Shown here piece by piece: positions 1-6,982 of a stretch of 17,767 nucleotides of DNA. The position numbers and the translations under genes are program-made. Under the pieces are notes generated by a model. It did no database searches. It worked only from the letters and a program-made list of their open reading frames with translations, and was not told the DNA's origin. Source of the stretch: an uncultured Flavihumibacter sp. (GTDB lineage Bacteria; Bacteroidota; Bacteroidia; Chitinophagales; Chitinophagaceae); contig CAMLRX010000108.1 of assembly GCA_946482545.1 (NCBI GenBank), positions 1 through 17,767 on the forward strand, in the 5' to 3' direction. Position 1 is the stretch's first letter. Each line of letters begins with the position of its first letter.

Positions 1-113
1 GCGGGCTGGGTGTACCCGGTGCCACCGACGTTGTTTTCCGTTGAGGGAAACAGTGTTTTCCTCCGAAGGGTAGCCGTGTTTTTACACCTCGGTATCCCCC
101 CTTCGAATTTTAA
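1..113. other. Unassigned edge sequence with a small hairpin
   Basis: This stretch lies beyond the stop codon of the aminotransferase-like gene and I see no convincing coding sequence in it. An imperfect inverted repeat at 43-63 (GAGGGAAA against TTTTCCTC around a 5-base loop) could form a weak hairpin at the 3' end of the minus-strand operon. No clear run of T follows it on either strand, so it is only a weak terminator candidate. Confidence 0.3.
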
Positions 114-1286
114 TCATGAAATCTCCCTGAATGCTTTTTCAAATATTTTCATTTCTTCCATGGTACCAATGCTTACCCGGCACCATTCTTTGTCGCGGTA
201 TTTCCAGGAACGTACGCCCACACCACGTTTCATCATTTCTCCGGCGAAGCGGCGGCTCTCCATTTTAACGGGGAACAATACAAAGTTGGCGGAGGATGGA
301 ATATATTCATAGCCTTCTGATTTCAGCACCTGATACAAGAAATCGCGGGAAGCGATGGTTTTCTGCAATGCTTCTTTCAGGAAAGACTTTTCCTGGTAAC
401 CGGCGTTCGCGGCCGCAGCCGATGCTGCTGAAACGCCCATCGGACCAATGCAGTAACCGGATAACTTCTCTATAATTTCGGGCGTGGAAATGATGTAGCC
501 GATGCGCATGCCTGCCAACCCGTACAATTTAGAGAACGTGCGCGCCACGATAACGGGCAATCCTTTTTTAACCGCAGGAATCATGGTGGCGGCAGCGGGA
601 TCATCCATATAATCGATATACGCTTCGTCTACGAATACAGGCACTTTCGGTGAAACTTTTTCGCAGAACTGCGTGAGTTGCGCAGTCTCTACCGTAGTGG
701 CAGTGGGGTTATTAGGGTTACAGATGTACACCAGTGCGGCACCTGTACTTTTCTGCTCCATCGTCGGCAGATCGTATTTGTATTCCGCTGTGAGGGGCAC
801 TGTTGTGATCTTTGCGCCAAAGAATGCCGCCGTTTCGGGAAGATCATCATAAGTGAGGTCGGCAGTTACAATGGTACCGTTGTTTTTACCGTAGTACACC
901 GCGGCGGCATGGAGCAATGGCGTGGAGCCGGAGCACAGCAACACCTGGTTTTCTTTCACACCTTCATGTGTAGCAATATTTTTGATCAGTTTTCCTATTT
1001 CGCCAAACGGATACTGGTAACATAAAGTGAGTGCGTCGGTAGCGGCTTTTTTCGCTGTGGGTGAAGGGCCGAACGGGTTTTCGTTGGCCAGCAACCTGGC
1101 TTTCATCGGGTTTTCAGGATCGGCTTCCAGTACGGCTGCGTATTCCTGTTCCAGCGAGGAAAACCGTTGTTTGAATGGCGCCCGGTTGGTGGCGGGCAAA
1201 GCCGAAACAAAGGAAGGGAGGAGCGGAAGTCCTCCGGCGAGGAGTGCCCCTGACTTCAGCAGGTTCCGGCGGTTGATGTTGGTCAT
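114..1286 (-). CDS. Tat-exported histidinol-phosphate-aminotransferase-like PLP enzyme
   Basis: This 390-residue protein is a fold-type I PLP enzyme of the class I/II aminotransferase, HisC-like group. Visible motifs are CNPNNPT (189-195), DEAYIDY (220-226), FSKLYGLAGMRIGY (251-264) with the expected PLP lysine K253, SANFVLF (332-338) and RVSIGT with R370 in the usual carboxylate-binding position. The N-terminus carries a twin-arginine signal: NRRNLLKSG (5-13), a hydrophobic stretch to about residue 29 and a plausible cleavage site near SALPA. HisC itself is cytoplasmic, so this is probably not the histidine-pathway enzyme but an exported relative of unknown substrate. It starts with ATG 11 bases after the stop of the flavin amine oxidase, so the two are almost certainly co-transcribed. 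Family assignment is firm; export is a strong inference from the signal; substrate is unknown. Confidence 0.9.
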   Translation of the reverse strand: MTNINRRNLLKSGALLAGGLPLLPSFVSALPATNRAPFKQRFSSLEQEYAAVLEADPENPMKARLLANENPFGPSPTAKKAATDALTLCYQYPFGEIGKLIKNIATHEGVKENQVLLCSGSTPLLHAAAVYYGKNNGTIVTADLTYDDLPETAAFFGAKITTVPLTAEYKYDLPTMEQKSTGAALVYICNPNNPTATTVETAQLTQFCEKVSPKVPVFVDEAYIDYMDDPAAATMIPAVKKGLPVIVARTFSKLYGLAGMRIGYIISTPEIIEKLSGYCIGPMGVSAASAAAANAGYQEKSFLKEALQKTIASRDFLYQVLKSEGYEYIPSSANFVLFPVKMESRRFAGEMMKRGVGVRSWKYRDKEWCRVSIGTMEEMKIFEKAFREIS

Positions 1287-1297
1287 GTTTGCAGTGT

Positions 1298-2863
1298 TTA
1301 TGTGTTGTTAGTATTGGTTTCATTCACACGCGCATGGATAGCCGAAACTGTGCTGCGTGCTGATTCAAAAGCGCCGGCCATCCAGGCGTTCAGGTAGGTG
1401 GTGTGTTCTCCGGCGAGGTACACATTGCCATCTGGCTCCGTTAGGTGCTTATATAACGTGTTGCGTTGTTGTTCGTTATAAACGGCCCATCCACCCAGTT
1501 GAAACTTTGTTTTGTGCCAGCAAACGGAGAAGCTCTTTTCAAATTCCGTATCGTATTGCGGATGAATCAGCCTTCCTTTTTCCAACGCGAGTTTTTCCCT
1601 TTCCTTGTAACTCAGTTCTCCGGCTTTTAATGCTCTTTCGTTGAAATGATAATAGCCGATCAGCGCTCCTTTTTTACCGAGATAATCGTTATTGGGGTAG
1701 AAGATTTGGGTGAGTTCATTATTGGTATGCGTAATGCCGCCGAAAATATTTTCGTCTTCCTCCCAGAATCTTCTTTTAAACTGTAGCCCCATCTTCCCCG
1801 TTTGGATATAGGAAGAAAAATCGATGGCGCGGCTCAGGTTACCGGAAAAGTTATTGCTGATGCCCGACAGCACCGGCAGTGGAATGGTACAGATGCAGTA
1901 GTCGGCGGAAATTTCTTTTTCACCTGATGCCTCTTTGTACCGGACTTTCACACCTTTTTCAAGATTGGTGATCTCCGTAACCTCGGCGTTCTTCCGGAGC
2001 ATGTTCCCTACCTTTTTTTCTAAGGCTTCCACAATTTTATCCATTCCTCCCACGGCCTGAAAAAGCGTCATTTGCAATTCGTAGGTGTATTCGGCCACAT
2101 TGTAAAATTCCGGGTCCATCAGGCCTGAAGCGAGCAGGTTCTGCAATGTATGCGGATCGTCTAATGCGCCTGTTTTGTTCCCTGCCCCCGGAGGAATTTT
2201 GTACCCTCTTCTGGCCGAAACTTTATACAGCCGGTCAATATCCAGGCCACCTTCGGCCCGGAGGTACGTGATGATTTTCTGGGTATCTTCTTTGGAAAGG
2301 CCTGTATCCAGTTTTTCTTCATGCACGGCTTTCGCGAGCCATTCGTTCATATAACCACGCACATCGTTGTGGATTTCGCGGATGCGGATTTTTTTGTTGG
2401 AAAGCAGCCCTTTGCCTTCGCTGAAAAAGTAGGCGTTCTCATTGATGTTGTTGTACACCTCCAACGGCACACCGAGTTCACGGCAATAGTGCATGGTCAC
2501 CTCATGGTGGTGCGGAATCCTCGAAGGGCCTGCATTGTAATAGTAACCGGGATCAAAAGAAGCGACTTGCTTTCCATTGGTTATTTCTTCATGGACAGTG
2601 CCGTTCCGGATGGAAAAACACCTTCCGCCCGCGCGGTGCGAAGCTTCCAGTATGGTGCACTGGTAGCCGAGTTTATGCAATTCGTACGCGGAAGTAAGTC
2701 CGCAAAGCCCTCCGCCAAGTATCAGTATATGTTTGCCTTTCGCGCCCGGTTCAGTGTTCATGGGGCGCATGGGAGCAGCCCGTAGCATATCCAGCGCCAT
2801 CATAGCGGGATAGGTAAGTGCCGGCACCACTGCGAGGAAGTTCCTCCTGGTGATATTTTTCAA
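1298..2863 (-). CDS. Tat-exported flavin monoamine/L-amino acid oxidase family protein
   Basis: This 521-residue FAD enzyme belongs to the flavin amine oxidase family, which oxidatively deaminates amines or amino acids to give H2O2 and ammonia. The N-terminal dinucleotide fold shows GGGLCG (50-55), E73 at the end of strand 2 and GGR (79-81). The C-terminal FAD motif reads LAGEHTTYLNAWMAGAFESA, beginning near residue 483. The first residues, TRRNFLAVV (5-13), match the Tat consensus S/T-R-R-x-F-L and are followed by a hydrophobic segment. The start is a TTG codon at 2861-2863; it is preferred because it keeps the Tat motif at the right distance, and the frame is closed upstream by a stop at 2894-2896. 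It is the first gene of an operon with the PLP enzyme. Whether the substrate is an amine or an amino acid cannot be read from the sequence. Confidence 0.9.
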   Translation of the reverse strand: MKNITRRNFLAVVPALTYPAMMALDMLRAAPMRPMNTEPGAKGKHILILGGGLCGLTSAYELHKLGYQCTILEASHRAGGRCFSIRNGTVHEEITNGKQVASFDPGYYYNAGPSRIPHHHEVTMHYCRELGVPLEVYNNINENAYFFSEGKGLLSNKKIRIREIHNDVRGYMNEWLAKAVHEEKLDTGLSKEDTQKIITYLRAEGGLDIDRLYKVSARRGYKIPPGAGNKTGALDDPHTLQNLLASGLMDPEFYNVAEYTYELQMTLFQAVGGMDKIVEALEKKVGNMLRKNAEVTEITNLEKGVKVRYKEASGEKEISADYCICTIPLPVLSGISNNFSGNLSRAIDFSSYIQTGKMGLQFKRRFWEEDENIFGGITHTNNELTQIFYPNNDYLGKKGALIGYYHFNERALKAGELSYKEREKLALEKGRLIHPQYDTEFEKSFSVCWHKTKFQLGGWAVYNEQQRNTLYKHLTEPDGNVYLAGEHTTYLNAWMAGAFESARSTVSAIHARVNETNTNNT

Positions 2864-2897
2864 ACGTAGCAGTTTTAATTCAGGTACTACAAGTTAC

Positions 2898-2927
2898 GAA
2901 AACCTGTAATAGCCCGACCTGGTTTTC
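2898..2927. repeat. 7-bp perfect inverted repeat upstream of the amine oxidase
   Basis: GAAAACC at 2898-2904 and GGTTTTC at 2921-2927 form perfect arms around 16 bases, in the gap between the LytTR gene and the amine oxidase. It could be an operator or a transcript hairpin, and a chance occurrence is also possible. A weak minus-strand promoter candidate overlaps it: TTTG at 2957-2960, a 22-base spacer, then GATTTTTG at 2927-2934. Confidence 0.3.
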
Positions 2928-2977
2928 AAAAATCAGCGCAGCTACAGCATGGGTGGCAAAGGCAGACAGTAGTAAGG

Positions 2978-3697
2978 TCAGATCCGGAAACTTTCGTTGA
3001 TGGCGTTCTTGTAGGTTTCGCCGATGGGCAAGGCGCCCGCGTCGGTCAGCAACACCATTCCTTTCTCAATATAATTGATATGTTGCAGATTGATGATATA
3101 AGATTTATGAATACGCAGGAATTGGTAGGGCTTCAGCCGCGCCTCCGCTTCTTTCATGGTCATGAGGCTGAGGATTTTTTCTTTTTTGAAATGGAAGGCA
3201 ACATAACTTTTGAGCCCTTCCACATAAAGAATATCCTGTATCCTCACGCGTACCACCCTGTTCCCGCTTTTGATGAACAGATGCTCTCCTGAAGTGGTGG
3301 CGGCACCACCCGGATTTGCGGCAGGAAGAGGGTTCACGGAAGTGAAATAAATGCGGCGCACTTTCTCCAGGGCAAAGAATAACCTTGCGAAAGAAACAGG
3401 TTTCAGCATATAGTCTACCACGCCCGCTTCAAAAGCCTGGAGCGCGTGTTCGGGAGAAGAAGCCGTTAGCACCACGGCGGTGAGCGGAATGAATTGCTTC
3501 ACCCAGGCGATGTCTTCACCCGATTGTTCTTCCGCGTCTATCAGGCACAGGTCCACTTTCTCCTGTTTGCAGAATGCGAGCCCGTCTTCGAGTGTATTGA
3601 ACCATCCCAGCAGGTTCACGTCATTCATCAGGTGAATGTGCTCCGTAAGCGTATTCGAGGAAGAAACATCCTTTTCTATGACGATGCAGTTGATCAT
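2978..3697 (-). CDS. LytTR-family response regulator with atypical receiver
   Basis: This 239-residue protein has an N-terminal receiver domain (about 1-115) and a C-terminal LytTR DNA-binding domain (about 138-239, from HLFIKSGNRVVRVRIQDI and ending in IGETYKNAINESFRI). The receiver keeps the expected phosphoacceptor D54, T78 and K99 (in the DYMLKP stretch). The acidic pair that normally coordinates Mg2+ near residues 8-9 (typically VDDE in this family) reads IEKD here. The MP that usually follows the phosphoacceptor is also missing. No sensor kinase is adjacent, so its partner is elsewhere or it acts independently of phosphorylation. It lies 114 bases upstream of the oxidase operon on the same strand, so it could regulate that operon, but this is only a positional inference. 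The start is ATG, with no clear Shine-Dalgarno. Confidence 0.92.
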   Translation of the reverse strand: MINCIVIEKDVSSSNTLTEHIHLMNDVNLLGWFNTLEDGLAFCKQEKVDLCLIDAEEQSGEDIAWVKQFIPLTAVVLTASSPEHALQAFEAGVVDYMLKPVSFARLFFALEKVRRIYFTSVNPLPAANPGGAATTSGEHLFIKSGNRVVRVRIQDILYVEGLKSYVAFHFKKEKILSLMTMKEAEARLKPYQFLRIHKSYIINLQHINYIEKGMVLLTDAGALPIGETYKNAINESFRI

Positions 3698-3706
3698 GGG
3701 AGGGGA

Positions 3707-3740
3707 ATTTTGGATGTTGAATTTTGAATGATGAATTTGG
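3707..3740 (+). repeat. Heptad repeat block, left arm
   Basis: Five consecutive 7-base units of consensus ATKWTGR can be read: ATTTTGG, ATGTTGA, ATTTTGA, ATGATGA and a shortened ATTTGG. The block starts only about 9 bases upstream of the LytTR start codon. An inverted block of the same units lies at 3799-3833. Confidence 0.75.
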
Positions 3741-3760
3741 CTGTTGCCTGAGACAAACTA

Positions 3761-3795
3761 AAAGAACATTCTTTCAGGTTTGAATGGAACAGTTC
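3761..3795. promoter_or_regulatory. Two short palindromes in the loop between heptad blocks
   Basis: AAAGAACATTCTTT (3761-3774) has perfect 6-base arms around CA, and GAACAGTTC (3787-3795) has 4-base arms around one base. They share the GAAC/GTTC theme and sit upstream of the LytTR gene. They could be an operator pair; no known binding motif is recognised. Confidence 0.25.
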
Positions 3796-3798
3796 AAT

Positions 3799-3833
3799 CC
3801 AACATTCAAAATCCATCATTCAACATTAAAAAT
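3799..3833 (-). repeat. Heptad repeat block, right arm (inverted)
   Basis: Five exact-length units read on the plus strand as CCAACAT, TCAAAAT, CCATCAT, TCAACAT and TAAAAAT. These are the reverse complement of the left block's consensus. The block begins 9 bases past the glutamate dehydrogenase stop codon, so with the left arm it could fold the whole intergenic transcript into a long imperfect hairpin with a 58-base loop. Confidence 0.75.
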
Positions 3834-3841
3834 ATGTTCCT

Positions 3842-5260
3842 CTATGGGAATATACCCAGTTCGGCATAGGCCACACCCACTTTATTGATGGCCACCACAT
3901 AAGCGGCGGTACGCATATCGGGAATAGCGGGGTTATTTTTCCAGAGGTCCATGATCTCGCGGGTGGCGGTAATCATAGTTTCTTCCAGTCCGCTGTACAC
4001 CAGATCTACTTCATCAGGGCCGTGCATGATAAACTGCCGTTGGGTATCGTTCACCCTTTTACCCGTAAGTTCTTCGATCTGCTGAAGGATTTCTGTGTTA
4101 AGGTTCTCTGTAAAGCGTTTTTCCAATCGCCCGTAACGCACGTGGCTGAGGTTCTTCAACCATTCGAAATAAGAAACGGTAACACCACCGGCGTTCAGGT
4201 ACATATCGGGTACAACGAGCACACCTCTTTTCACGAATTCTTCATCCGCTTCAGGCGTGAGTGGTCCGTTGGCGGCTTCACCAATAATCTTTGCTTTTAC
4301 GCGTGGTGCGTTTTCGCCATTGATCACGTTCTCCAGTGCCGCGGGAATGAGGATATCACATTCGAGTTCCAGTGCTTCTCCTGAAACGGGCAGGTTGGTA
4401 GCGCCGGGAAAATCGAGGATGGAGCCAGTTTTTTTCCTGTGCTGGAACACTTCTTCTTCATTCAATCCGGCAGGGTTCATGATAGCTCCTTCAAATTCGG
4501 ATATGGCGATCACTTTAGCGCCACCTTCGCGGAAGAACTTCGCGGCATGGTATCCCACGTTACCGAGTCCCTGCACTACTACACGTTTCTCTTTTACGCC
4601 AACCGTAAGACCAAGGCGCTCCATCACATCAGGCATCTTACATACTTCGCGGATGCCGTAGAAAACACCCAATCCGGTAGCTTCCTTACGACCACGTACG
4701 CCGCCTTGTGTTACGGGCTTACCGGTTACACAACCGAGCGCATCCACTTCACCGGGACGCATACTGATGTACGTATCCAGTATCCAGGCCATTTCTCTTT
4801 CTCCTGTACCGTAATCGGGGGCGGGAACATCGGTTCCGGGTCCGATGAAGTTTTTCTTGATCAGTTCAGAAGTATACCTCCTGGTGATCTTTTCGAGTTC
4901 GAAAGGCGTATATTTTTTGGGATCGATGCTGATACCACCTTTGGCTCCGCCGAAGGGTACGTTCACGATCGCGCATTTGTAGGTCATAAGGGCGGCCAGG
5001 GCCATTACCTCGTCAAGGTTTACTGCTGTGGAGAAGCGGATACCGCCTTTGCAAGGTGTTTTGTGGTGGGAGTGCTGAACGCGGTAGGCTTTGATCACTT
5101 CAATTTTGTCGCCGATCTTAACGGGGAAGTGCATCCGGTAAACGGAGTTGCATTGTTTGATCTGCTCGAGGATACCCGGATCCCAACTCGTGAATTTTGC
5201 AGCTTTGTCGAAACTTTCCTGTACGGCGTCAAAAAAACTGTACTCGTGCTGAACTGCCAT
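3842..5260 (-). CDS. Glutamate dehydrogenase, Glu/Leu/Phe/Val dehydrogenase family
   Basis: This cytoplasmic enzyme interconverts glutamate and 2-oxoglutarate plus ammonia with a nicotinamide cofactor. At 472 residues it fits the hexameric GDH family. Visible motifs are KGGIR (71-75), the substrate-site stretch [17 protein letters not shown] (94-110) with the expected catalytic K107, [16 protein letters not shown] (142-157) with D145, and the Rossmann motif GLGNVG (231-236). NAD versus NADP preference cannot be read safely. The ATG start lies 57 bases after the CcmD-like gene; no clear promoter is seen, so read-through from the ccm genes is possible. The 3' end runs directly into the inverted heptad repeats. 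Confidence 0.96.
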   Translation of the reverse strand: MAVQHEYSFFDAVQESFDKAAKFTSWDPGILEQIKQCNSVYRMHFPVKIGDKIEVIKAYRVQHSHHKTPCKGGIRFSTAVNLDEVMALAALMTYKCAIVNVPFGGAKGGISIDPKKYTPFELEKITRRYTSELIKKNFIGPGTDVPAPDYGTGEREMAWILDTYISMRPGEVDALGCVTGKPVTQGGVRGRKEATGLGVFYGIREVCKMPDVMERLGLTVGVKEKRVVVQGLGNVGYHAAKFFREGGAKVIAISEFEGAIMNPAGLNEEEVFQHRKKTGSILDFPGATNLPVSGEALELECDILIPAALENVINGENAPRVKAKIIGEAANGPLTPEADEEFVKRGVLVVPDMYLNAGGVTVSYFEWLKNLSHVRYGRLEKRFTENLNTEILQQIEELTGKRVNDTQRQFIMHGPDEVDLVYSGLEETMITATREIMDLWKNNPAIPDMRTAAYVVAINKVGVAYAELGIFP

Positions 5261-5317
5261 GATTTGTGTTTTTCGTTTTATATATGGTTAACAATCGTTA
5301 CGGTAATGGGTGGTGTT

Positions 5318-5545
5318 TTACCCTTCTTTCTCCAATTTATTGATTTTTCTTTCCAAACGCACGAGGTAGAAAAAAACGCCGGCAAGTATGGTGATAACAA
5401 CGGCTACCACTACGTATATTTTACCATTGCTGCGCATGGTGTCGGCCATTTCAGGCACGGCATCCGTTACGGGTTGTGCCACCATGGCGAGGGAACACAA
5501 CAGTACGGGCAATAAAAGGAGGATTTTTTTCAGGGCGTTAAACAT
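5318..5545 (-). CDS. CcmD-like small membrane protein
   Basis: This 75-residue protein has an N-terminal hydrophobic signal-like segment (8-23, ending MVAQ), a short extracytoplasmic stretch with EMADTMRSNGKIY (32-44), one transmembrane helix (about 43-63) and a charged tail RLERKINKLEKEG. Its start overlaps the end of ccmC by 8 bases, which implies translational coupling. Position and layout match the CcmD-family proteins that follow ccmC in Bacteroidota. CcmD helps release holo-CcmE from CcmABC in the well-studied systems. Direct sequence similarity to proteobacterial CcmD is weak, so the call rests mainly on context. Confidence 0.75.
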   Translation of the reverse strand: MFNALKKILLLLPVLLCSLAMVAQPVTDAVPEMADTMRSNGKIYVVVAVVITILAGVFFYLVRLERKINKLEKEG

Positions 5546-6206
5546 GGCTGAGTTTTTTCTCGTGCAAAATTTTGATTCGGATGCTGAGCATGGTTACCCA
5601 TACGCCCAGAAGCGTCCATCCGGGAACGGCCAGCGGCCAGAAGATCATGCGCATCCTGCCGTCCAGATCTTTGGTATTAAAGGCCGGGTTGCCCATACCG
5701 CCGGGGTGCAGACTTTCCAGTAAACGCGGGATCACCCAGAGTGTGGGGATGAGCATGGCGAAAGCGAATATGTTGTACACCGCGCTGATGCGGGCTTTTT
5801 TATCGGGGTCTTCCATGGAATTGCGGAGCACGAGGTAGGCGAAATAGATCAGCAGGGCGATGGCCGCGCCAATCTGTTTGGGATCGTTGCTCCAGGGGGC
5901 GCCCCAGGTATAATTGGCCCAGATAGCTCCGGTAACGAGTCCGAGGATACCAAACAGAATACCCGACTTCGCATACTGCACGCTCAGGATATCATATTTT
6001 GGGATGGGGTTGCGGAGGTAACGCACCGCGTTCCAGATGGAAATAAAAAACAGGATCATCATACTGAACCACATGGGAACGTGGAAATACAGGTTCCGGA
6101 TGGTTTCGTTGAGAATGGGTTTCACCGGCACGCCGCCGAGGAATCCGGTCCAGCAGGTAGCTGCCAGGAGTACAAAAGAGAGGATTTTCCACCAGTGCCG
6201 GCGCAT
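5538..6206 (-). CDS. ccmC: Heme exporter/handling protein CcmC
   Basis: This 222-residue multi-spanning membrane protein is from the cytochrome c maturation system I. CcmC presents heme to the chaperone CcmE at the outer face of the membrane. The tryptophan-rich heme-handling motif is visible as TWGAPWSNDPK (100-110). The two conserved periplasmic histidines correspond to H42 (LYFHVPMW) and H167 (SLHPGG). About six hydrophobic helices can be traced. The start is ATG, 62 bases after the ccmB stop and in the same orientation. The CcmD-like gene overlaps its 3' end. Confidence 0.93.
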   Translation of the reverse strand: MRRHWWKILSFVLLAATCWTGFLGGVPVKPILNETIRNLYFHVPMWFSMMILFFISIWNAVRYLRNPIPKYDILSVQYAKSGILFGILGLVTGAIWANYTWGAPWSNDPKQIGAAIALLIYFAYLVLRNSMEDPDKKARISAVYNIFAFAMLIPTLWVIPRLLESLHPGGMGNPAFNTKDLDGRMRMIFWPLAVPGWTLLGVWVTMLSIRIKILHEKKLSHV

Positions 6207-6268
6207 CTTATGAGGTTTAAGATGAAAAATAATCCTGCAAATCTAAGGCTTGGGAAACAATTTTCCTG

Positions 6269-6982
6269 TTAATCCTTCCAGAGAAAGGGAAATAAAATAA
6301 CGGCGAGTACAATTACCATGGCATCCAACCCGCACAGGAGCAATATCATTTGCCCCAGTCCAGCCTGAATGGCGCCGAAAGCAGCGTTGGATACTTTCAT
6401 CAGCAACAGCAGTTGCGGAATAATAAGGGGGAAGCCGAGAATGGCCATAATGGCCGCCTGCTGCTGCGCCTTTGCGGCGATGGCGGCCAGAAAAGTAAAT
6501 ACCAGGCTCAGGCTCCATCCACCTAACAGGGAGATGCCCACAAACTGAAGGGTTTTCTCCAACGGATTTCCCAGTAAAAGCAGGAAAAGCAATAAACTCA
6601 GAAAGCTCATCACGAGCATCAGGAGGGAATTGAACAAGAGTTTGCTCAATATAAAATCCCTCGCCCCCGCGATGGAGTAGAAATACAACATCCTGCCACG
6701 GCTCTCCTGGAGAAAACTTTTTGCCACGGCATTGGTACAGATAAAAAGCTGGGTAATCCAGAAAAGCCCGTTCCACACTACATTATCAGGTTGCCCCATG
6801 GCCAGGTAGATCACGAAAATGCTGGAGGCCACATACAATAGTATGCCGTAAAAGGTGTACTGCTGGCGGATTTCAAGGAGTAAATCCTTTCTGAACAGGG
6901 CCGATATGTGTTTGAGGGAGTTGATGGGTGATTTTCGCGCAAAGATGGGGGAGATTTTTGAATTTTGGATGGTCTCACGCAA
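6269..6982 (-). CDS. ccmB: Heme exporter protein CcmB (start uncertain)
   Basis: The protein is the membrane subunit of the CcmAB ABC complex in cytochrome c maturation. The conserved part begins SLKHISALFRKDLLLEIRQQ, continues through YGILLYVASSIFVIYLA and SFLQESRGRMLYFYSIAGA, and contains about six membrane helices. No in-frame ATG or GTG lies close upstream of it. The nearest usable start is TTG at 6980-6982, giving 237 residues, somewhat longer than a usual CcmB of about 220. An ATC codon at 6923-6925 sits where an ATG would give a normal-length protein of 218 residues. The frame stays open further upstream to an ATG at 7178-7180, but that extension would translate repeat sequence and is unlikely. 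No ccmA is next to it; tdk lies upstream. Confidence 0.82.
   Translation of the reverse strand: MRETIQNSKISPIFARKSPINSLKHISALFRKDLLLEIRQQYTFYGILLYVASSIFVIYLAMGQPDNVVWNGLFWITQLFICTNAVAKSFLQESRGRMLYFYSIAGARDFILSKLLFNSLLMLVMSFLSLLLFLLLLGNPLEKTLQFVGISLLGGWSLSLVFTFLAAIAAKAQQQAAIMAILGFPLIIPQLLLLMKVSNAAFGAIQAGLGQMILLLCGLDAMVIVLAVILFPFLWKD
6955..6971 (+). repeat. Short heptad repeat at the ccmB start
   Basis: Two heptads, TTTTTGA and ATTTTGG, are followed by ATG on the plus strand. The 12-mer GAATTTTGGATG (6960-6971) is identical to 3705-3716, which lies at the same orientation just before the LytTR gene. The match supports a dispersed intergenic repeat family rather than native ccmB coding sequence. 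Confidence 0.5.

Noticed and set aside
1..30. On the minus strand GGTGGCACCGGGTAC recalls the T-box antiterminator core
   Set aside because: The match is partial, lies downstream rather than upstream of the visible operon, no stem I or terminator is seen, and T-boxes are not expected in Bacteroidota.
114..1286. Genuine histidine-biosynthesis hisC
   Set aside because: It has a Tat signal peptide, no other his gene is nearby and it is co-transcribed with a flavin amine oxidase.
4439..5515. Long open frame on the plus strand opposite glutamate dehydrogenase
   Set aside because: It is antisense to a gene with intact family motifs, and its translation has no recognisable domain and an odd composition. 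It is a shadow of codon bias.
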